Shown: in pieces, positions 59,341 to 64,000 of the stretch
Layout of the letters: every line of letters begins with the position of its first letter
Numbering within the stretch: the first letter of the stretch is position 1
NCBI GenBank assembly: GCA_014529385.2
Contig: CM043968.1
Span: 130,940,018 to 131,004,017 of the forward strand
Source: Adiantum capillus-veneris
Lineage: Eukaryota; Streptophyta; Polypodiopsida; Polypodiales; Pteridaceae
DNA length: 64,000 nucleotides
Reading direction: 5' to 3'
The notes under the pieces: model-generated
The model's input: the letters and a program-made list of their open reading frames with translations, nothing else
Databases searched by the model: none
Told to the model about the DNA's origin: nothing
Position numbers and translations under genes: made by a program

Positions 59341-62300
59341 AGATGGCATCTTAAAAGAAGAGGTATCCAACAACACCCAATAAGATGGCTACTAAGATAT
59401 ATAGGTTTATTGCACCAATATCAAATGTTCTTATAATATCAATGACCTTAATTTGCTTGTATAGCAAAGTACTAAGTCTTTACTTTGCATCACTATCAAA
59501 TACCAATTACACCATAACTAACATTTAGCAATTGGAAAAGCTTAACAATACTATAGAGTGCCCTATGGCCCTAAGACCATAAGATGCCACATATGGCACT
59601 TATAGTGCCATTTGATATATTTTGTGTCCTATAATGTAACATGAGACACTTATAGAAATAAAATGTCTTAACTTTGCAACACTATCAAGTTTTAATTACA
59701 TTTTAATATTGTATAATAGAACCATAACTAATATTTAGCAATTAGAAAACCTAAATAGTAATATTAAAGTATCCTATGGTCCTAAGATCATAACATCCTA
59801 CTTATGGCACTATATCTCTTTTGTGACCGTAAGTTGTTATATGAGACACTTACATAAATGTAACTTTATAGTTTTAAGTACAATTTTTTCTTTACATAGA
59901 AATACAATATAAGAACTTTCCATAAAATTTTAAGGTCATGAGATTAAGATTCTATACAAATATGCTATATCTACTCCTTAATACATGTTTTAAGACTTTA
60001 ATGGAAGATCTTAGAGTTGTTGTCTCTACGAAAAGACATGTTTAAAAACACAATTTGTTGTGACTACCATAAAATTTTGTACATCGATTATGCCAAATCA
60101 TATGAATTGTAGACACAAAGATTACCAACAGGTGCTGGTCTCATGTAAAACAAAGCACTAAGTACAAAGAGTATGGTGTCTTCAAGATAGAGGGTGTTAA
60201 ACAAACACCTTTTTGTAGTACTCCACTCTTTTCATAAAATTGATGATCTTGATCTTATATCAAACAAAGTACTAAGTACAAAGAGTATGGTATCTCCAAG
60301 TCTGAGGGTGTTAAACAAACACCATTTTTGTAGCAATAACATTTATAAACAATAATTGGTAGTTTATATCACTCCCAAAAAAAACATTACTAAGAAATAA
60401 ACCATAGCAATATGCCATAAATATTAAACCATTAACTTACAATGCAATTTAAATAAGAAAAGTATCCTCATAATAAGAGGCACCTCACAAATTCAAATCT
60501 TTGTTACTTTTCAAGCTATAACATACATGTTCTCATTAAATAAAAAGATTGAAAATATACACAACACCAAAAGTTTTGGTGGATGATATTTATGATGCAT
60601 GATGAGTACAACAAAGATCAAGTTATGTTTAAACTCTTTTTCTTCAGATTTGGAATCCTTAAAAAAATATAATATCATTTTAACATGTATACAGTCAATA
60701 ATCAAATTGTGATTATAAAACAATGAGCACATTCTACACATGGCACCCAATATGTTACATGACAACTTTTGTGGTACATTTTAGAAAAAGCACTTGTTTG
60801 TCTTATAGCCTCAAGGTCATAGGGGTTTAATAGCATATGATGCAAATCCCTTGGATTCTTTTGACATTAAAATTGTGGAGTGGTAATTTAAAATGATAAA
60901 CACTTCAAAAGATTCTCAAAAAGGTTTTCTTTTCCCTAAAAAAAATAGGCCTTCTTTTTTAGCTATCATTAAATTGATCCTAAGTGTGAACAAATAGGCT
61001 AATGTTTTTCTTTGCAGTTCTCAATATAGAGGCTTTTTCTTTTTACTTTGTGACTTGGAAGTAACCTCCTTGAACTTAGGATCATAGGGTGCTAAATCCA
61101 AGCCACACACAGTAAGTGATTTGTGGAATCAATTATACCACCTTGTGGCCTTATGTTCATAGGGTGCAAATGTTATGGAGTGAAAATCATGTGGCTTCTT
61201 ATAGTTACAATTGGTAAAGGTCTTGTAGAAGATAGAGGTGGTGCCCTATTGCATTGAGACCATAGGGTGCTTTGCATAAAAACAAATAGCAAGGTTCTTA
61301 CAATTTGGCTTCATGTAGCTACATTTAGTAAACGTATAAAAAAATATCAAATGGTAAAAAAGACTTTAAATTTTTTAAATCCTCTTGTATCTTGAAACCA
61401 TAAGCACTCTCACAAGAGATTCCAAAGATCATTTGTAGATGCCAAAATATTACAAAAGCTTGTTCCATACATCTTGTTGCACGCTTAAGTTGACAAGGAA
61501 CCCTATGGCCCTAAGACCATAGGGTGGTCAAGTTTCCTTAGGTAAGGACCATATGCTCATCTTTTGGCACCTTCATGTTAATAGAGAACCCTATGGCCTT
61601 AGGATCATAGAGTGGTTAGGCTGCCTTATCTAATACATACATAAGCATTATGTACTAATGGATATGTACTATAACCCTTTAGTCCTAGGGTCATAGGATG
61701 CTCTTTGGAATCTCTTGTGAGAGTGCTTATGGTTTCAAGATACAAGAAGATTTAAAATATTACAAAATCTTGTTCCATACATCTTGTTGCATTCTTAAGA
61801 TTTAAAATATTACAAAAGCTTGTTCCATACATCTTGTTCCATAGGAACCCTATGGCCCTAAGACCATAGGGTGGTCAAGTTTCCTTAGTTAAGGACAATA
61901 TGCTCATCTTTTGGCACCTTTATGTTAATAGAGAACTCTATGGACTTAGGGTCATAGAGTGATTAGGCTGCTTTATCTAATACATACATAAGCATTATGT
62001 GCTAATGGCTATGTACTATAACCCTTTAGTCCTTGGGTAATAGGATGCTCTCTAATATTGTGGTCTTATAAGCCTTGTGCCCTAGGTTAAAAGAATGATT
62101 TCTATGTAAGTGGAAAACCCTATGGCCCTAGGGTCATAGGATGCTCTCTATTATTGAGGGCTTGAACCCTATGGTGGTCACAAATTTCCTTATGTAATTG
62201 CATACAAGATCCTTATGTACTACATACATAGATGACCTAATGGCTCTCTATTGGAATTTTGTGGCCACAAGGTCATAATATTATCTTGTTGAACCCTTAA

Positions 62301-62780
62301 GCTAATAGACAACCATATGGCCTTAAGGCCATAGGGTTGTCAAGTAGCCTTAAGCAAGGACCATATGCTCATCTTTTTGCACCTTTATGTTAATAATGAA
62401 CTCTATGGCCTTAGGGCCATATGATGGTTAGGTTGCTTTAGGTAAAATTACATACAAAAGCATTATGCACTAATGACTTTGTACTAGAACCTTGTGGTCC
62501 TAAGGTCAAAAGATGCTCTCTATGTTAGTAAAAGATCGTATGGCCAAGTTCATATGATGTCCTCTCTTACTGAGGGCTTATAAACTTAAAGTGTATGTGC
62601 TCAATTTTGTATCTAAGGACAATATGCTCATCTTTTTACACCTTTATGTCAACAAGGAGCCATATGGCACTAAGGCCATAGGGTGGTCTAGTTGCCTTGT
62701 GTACTAGATATAGGATTTGTATGTGCTACATACAAAGATGACCGAATGGCTCTCTATTGGCATCTTGTGGCCCCATGGTC
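59341..62780. repeat. AT-rich tract with interspersed CCTATGGCC..CCATAGGG palindromes
   Basis: The inverted motif, typically CCTATGGCCCTAAGACCATAGG, recurs in exact or degenerate form about 18 times. Positions are near 59565, 59766, 60806, 61080, 61145, 61250, 61502, 61588, 61680, 61850, 61935, 62107, 62312, 62403, 62490, 62530 and 62650. Larger units of about 350 bp repeat between 61440 and 62060 and, more degenerate, to 62700. A direct repeat with a GGTGTT..AACACC hairpin lies at 60151-60218 and 60265-60333. No gene was seen; the short minus-strand frame at 60511-60765 is not convincing. Confidence 0.75.
61377..61753. repeat. 52-bp inverted repeat with 273-bp spacer
   Basis: 61377-61428 and 61702-61753 are reverse complements with one mismatch. 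The right arm reads TCTTTGGAATCTCTTGTGAG onward. Confidence 0.85.
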
Positions 62781-63073
62781 TGTTAACCCTCACGGCTCAC
62801 GGACACCCATCACCTACGACGGACGTGTATTATGTATTTGGTAGAGTTAGGTACCGGGCTTGTCGGACCAATAGGAAAAGGTAGAGTGATCGCCGATGAG
62901 AGGCGCACTTTAACTTGGACATTGAAGGGATTAGTTGGTTAAGCATGGGCGCCCAAGTGTGAATGGGGTGAGCTCCTATAAAAGCCAACTAAACCTAATT
63001 TTTACTCATTCTCTCATTTGTGCAATTGAAGAGTGCTCTTGCTCCATCTCCATCTTCTTCTTCTTCACCTCCT

Positions 63074-63104
<31 letters not shown>

Positions 63105-63354
63105 GAGAGTGTGTGTGCGATCGAGCATTACGAAGGCACGACGGCGGCGAAGCGGTTGAGCGCGGCACGACTGCAGCTTCTTCTTCATCGCGGCGAGGAA
63201 TCCACCACGAAGGCGAGCGTAGAGCGGTGAGTGACACACCCTTTGTTTTCTTGAGCTTGCTAGTTTAGGCTTGTTGTGTGCTTGGAGCCGTTTGTGGCTC
63301 GCACACGGTGTATTGGCAAGTCCCTTGCTTCGACAGTCCGGCAAGGAGCGCACA
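62781..63354 (+). repeat. 5' LTR of element E (runs off the window)
   Basis: TGTTAACCC to GCGCACA, 574 bp, followed by a tRNA-Asp primer site. TATA box TATAAAA at 62977-62983. The left boundary is the TG following the palindrome tract. The right LTR is outside the window. Confidence 0.75.
62977..62983 (+). promoter_or_regulatory. TATA box of element E LTR
   Basis: TATAAAA after 'gtgagctcc', about 380 bp before the LTR end. Function is inferred from position. Confidence 0.55.
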
Positions 63355-63358
63355 TTTT

Positions 63359-63376
63359 TGGCGCCGTTGCCGGGGA
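63359..63376 (+). other. Primer binding site of element E, tRNA-Asp
   Basis: TGGCGCCGTTGCCGGGGA, a full 18-nt match identical to the site of element B, 4 nt after the LTR. Confidence 0.92.
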
Positions 63377-64000
63377 TATGCCCTACACTAAGCCCGGTTA
63401 GCACTTTACGCTTCCTTGTGGTGCAATTTCTATCATAGGAAAGGCAGGGAAGGAGTGTGTGGAGATTTCTGTTTTTTGCGTTTTCTGCATTTTCTGTCAA
63501 GTTTCAATTTCTGCTATTGTCTGTGCTTTTTCAATTTTTTGCATTTCTTGCGTTTTTTCAATTTCTGCAATTTTTGCATTTTCAATTTCGGCGTTTTCAA
63601 TTTCTGCAATTTTCTGCATTTTTGCGTTTTTTCAATTTTCTGCATTTCTGCGTTTTTAATTCTTGCAATTTTCTGCATTTCTGCGTTTTCTCAATTTTCT
63701 GCATTTTCAATTTCTGTATTTTCTGCATCAAAAAAAAAATCCTGAAAAAAAAGTGATTTAAAAAAAAAAAAAAAATCTGGAAAAAAAATCTGGAAAAAAA
63801 AAAAAAACGGAAAAAAAAAACGCGAGCGAGCAGGCTGTTAAATTTTTCGAAAATAAAAAACGTGACTCTTAAAACGGACGGGTTGGTTTGTATAAAAGAT
63901 AGATCGGGATCGGGATCATTTCCCCAAGCCCAAGCCCAAGCCCAGGCCCAGGCCCAGGCCTCAGTCCTATGATATATACTAGACTCACTCTTATATATAT
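63377..64000 (+). mobile_element. Leader of element E, low complexity
   Basis: From about 63465 to 63730 the strand is made of irregular TTTCTGCA/TTTTGCG words. Long A-runs with 'tctgg' follow (63727-63830), then tandem hexamers CCCAAG and CCCAGG at about 63924-63960. The Phe/Cys/Ile-rich frames over it are artefacts. Gag would lie beyond the window. Confidence 0.65.

Noticed and set aside
63416-63756. Phe/Cys/Ile-rich frames of about 100 residues in three phases
   Set aside because: They are produced by the TTTCTGCA low-complexity leader of element E.

Overview
This window is nuclear DNA of a land plant with a large, repeat-rich genome. It is a stack of nested LTR retrotransposons, one non-LTR (LINE) remnant, satellite-like tandem arrays and long CT/CA microsatellites. 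I found no host protein gene, rRNA or tRNA gene. The Ty3/gypsy elements have plant Tat-type architecture: a second RNase H between the RT/RNase H block and the integrase, no chromodomain, and tRNA-Asp primer sites in two elements. The style of the elements makes me lean towards a fern or another non-flowering plant, but this is a weak inference.

Layout. 1-1087 is the 3' part of an LTR whose relative lies at 15019-16610. 1091-1814 and 10938-12213 are two halves of one satellite-like array (about 80 bp monomers in a unit of about 0.9-1.0 kb), split by a 9.1 kb Ty3/gypsy element (element A, 1815-10933, plus strand). A further LTR-like sequence begins at 12214 inside the same array. 15019-16610 is an LTR followed by an initiator-Met-type primer site. 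17748-28923 is a complete 11.2 kb element on the minus strand (element B) with near-identical LTRs, a perfect 18-nt tRNA-Asp primer site, gag and protease but no reverse transcriptase or integrase. 28924-34300 is non-coding and microsatellite-rich. 34971-36378 is a broken LINE reverse transcriptase on the minus strand.

37806-54857 is a relative of element A on the minus strand (element C), truncated at its 5' end. It is split by element D (41808-51685), a 9.9 kb gag-only element with LTRs of about 3.65 kb, flanked by the 4-bp duplication CTAC. Element D shares its gag fold, primer site, LTR ends and 4-bp target duplication with A and C, so it looks like a non-autonomous partner of that family that inserted into one of its likely helpers. 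Its LTRs carry a tandem triplication of U5, primer site and leader, present in both LTRs.

The right end holds a 152-bp satellite with alternating monomer types (55930-57590), a gag-start fragment (57991-58152), an AT-rich tract full of the palindrome CCTATGGCC..CCATAGG (59560-62700), and the 5' LTR, tRNA-Asp primer site and low-complexity leader of a fifth element that runs off the window (62781-64000).

How the parts work together: A and C encode the enzymes of one retrotransposon family (protease, RT, two RNase H domains, integrase). D, and separately B, carry cis signals plus gag (B also protease) and would need enzymes in trans. Every coding region except the two D reading frames is visibly broken. 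The LTR pairs suggest that A is the youngest insertion (about ten substitutions between LTRs by eye) and that B is older.
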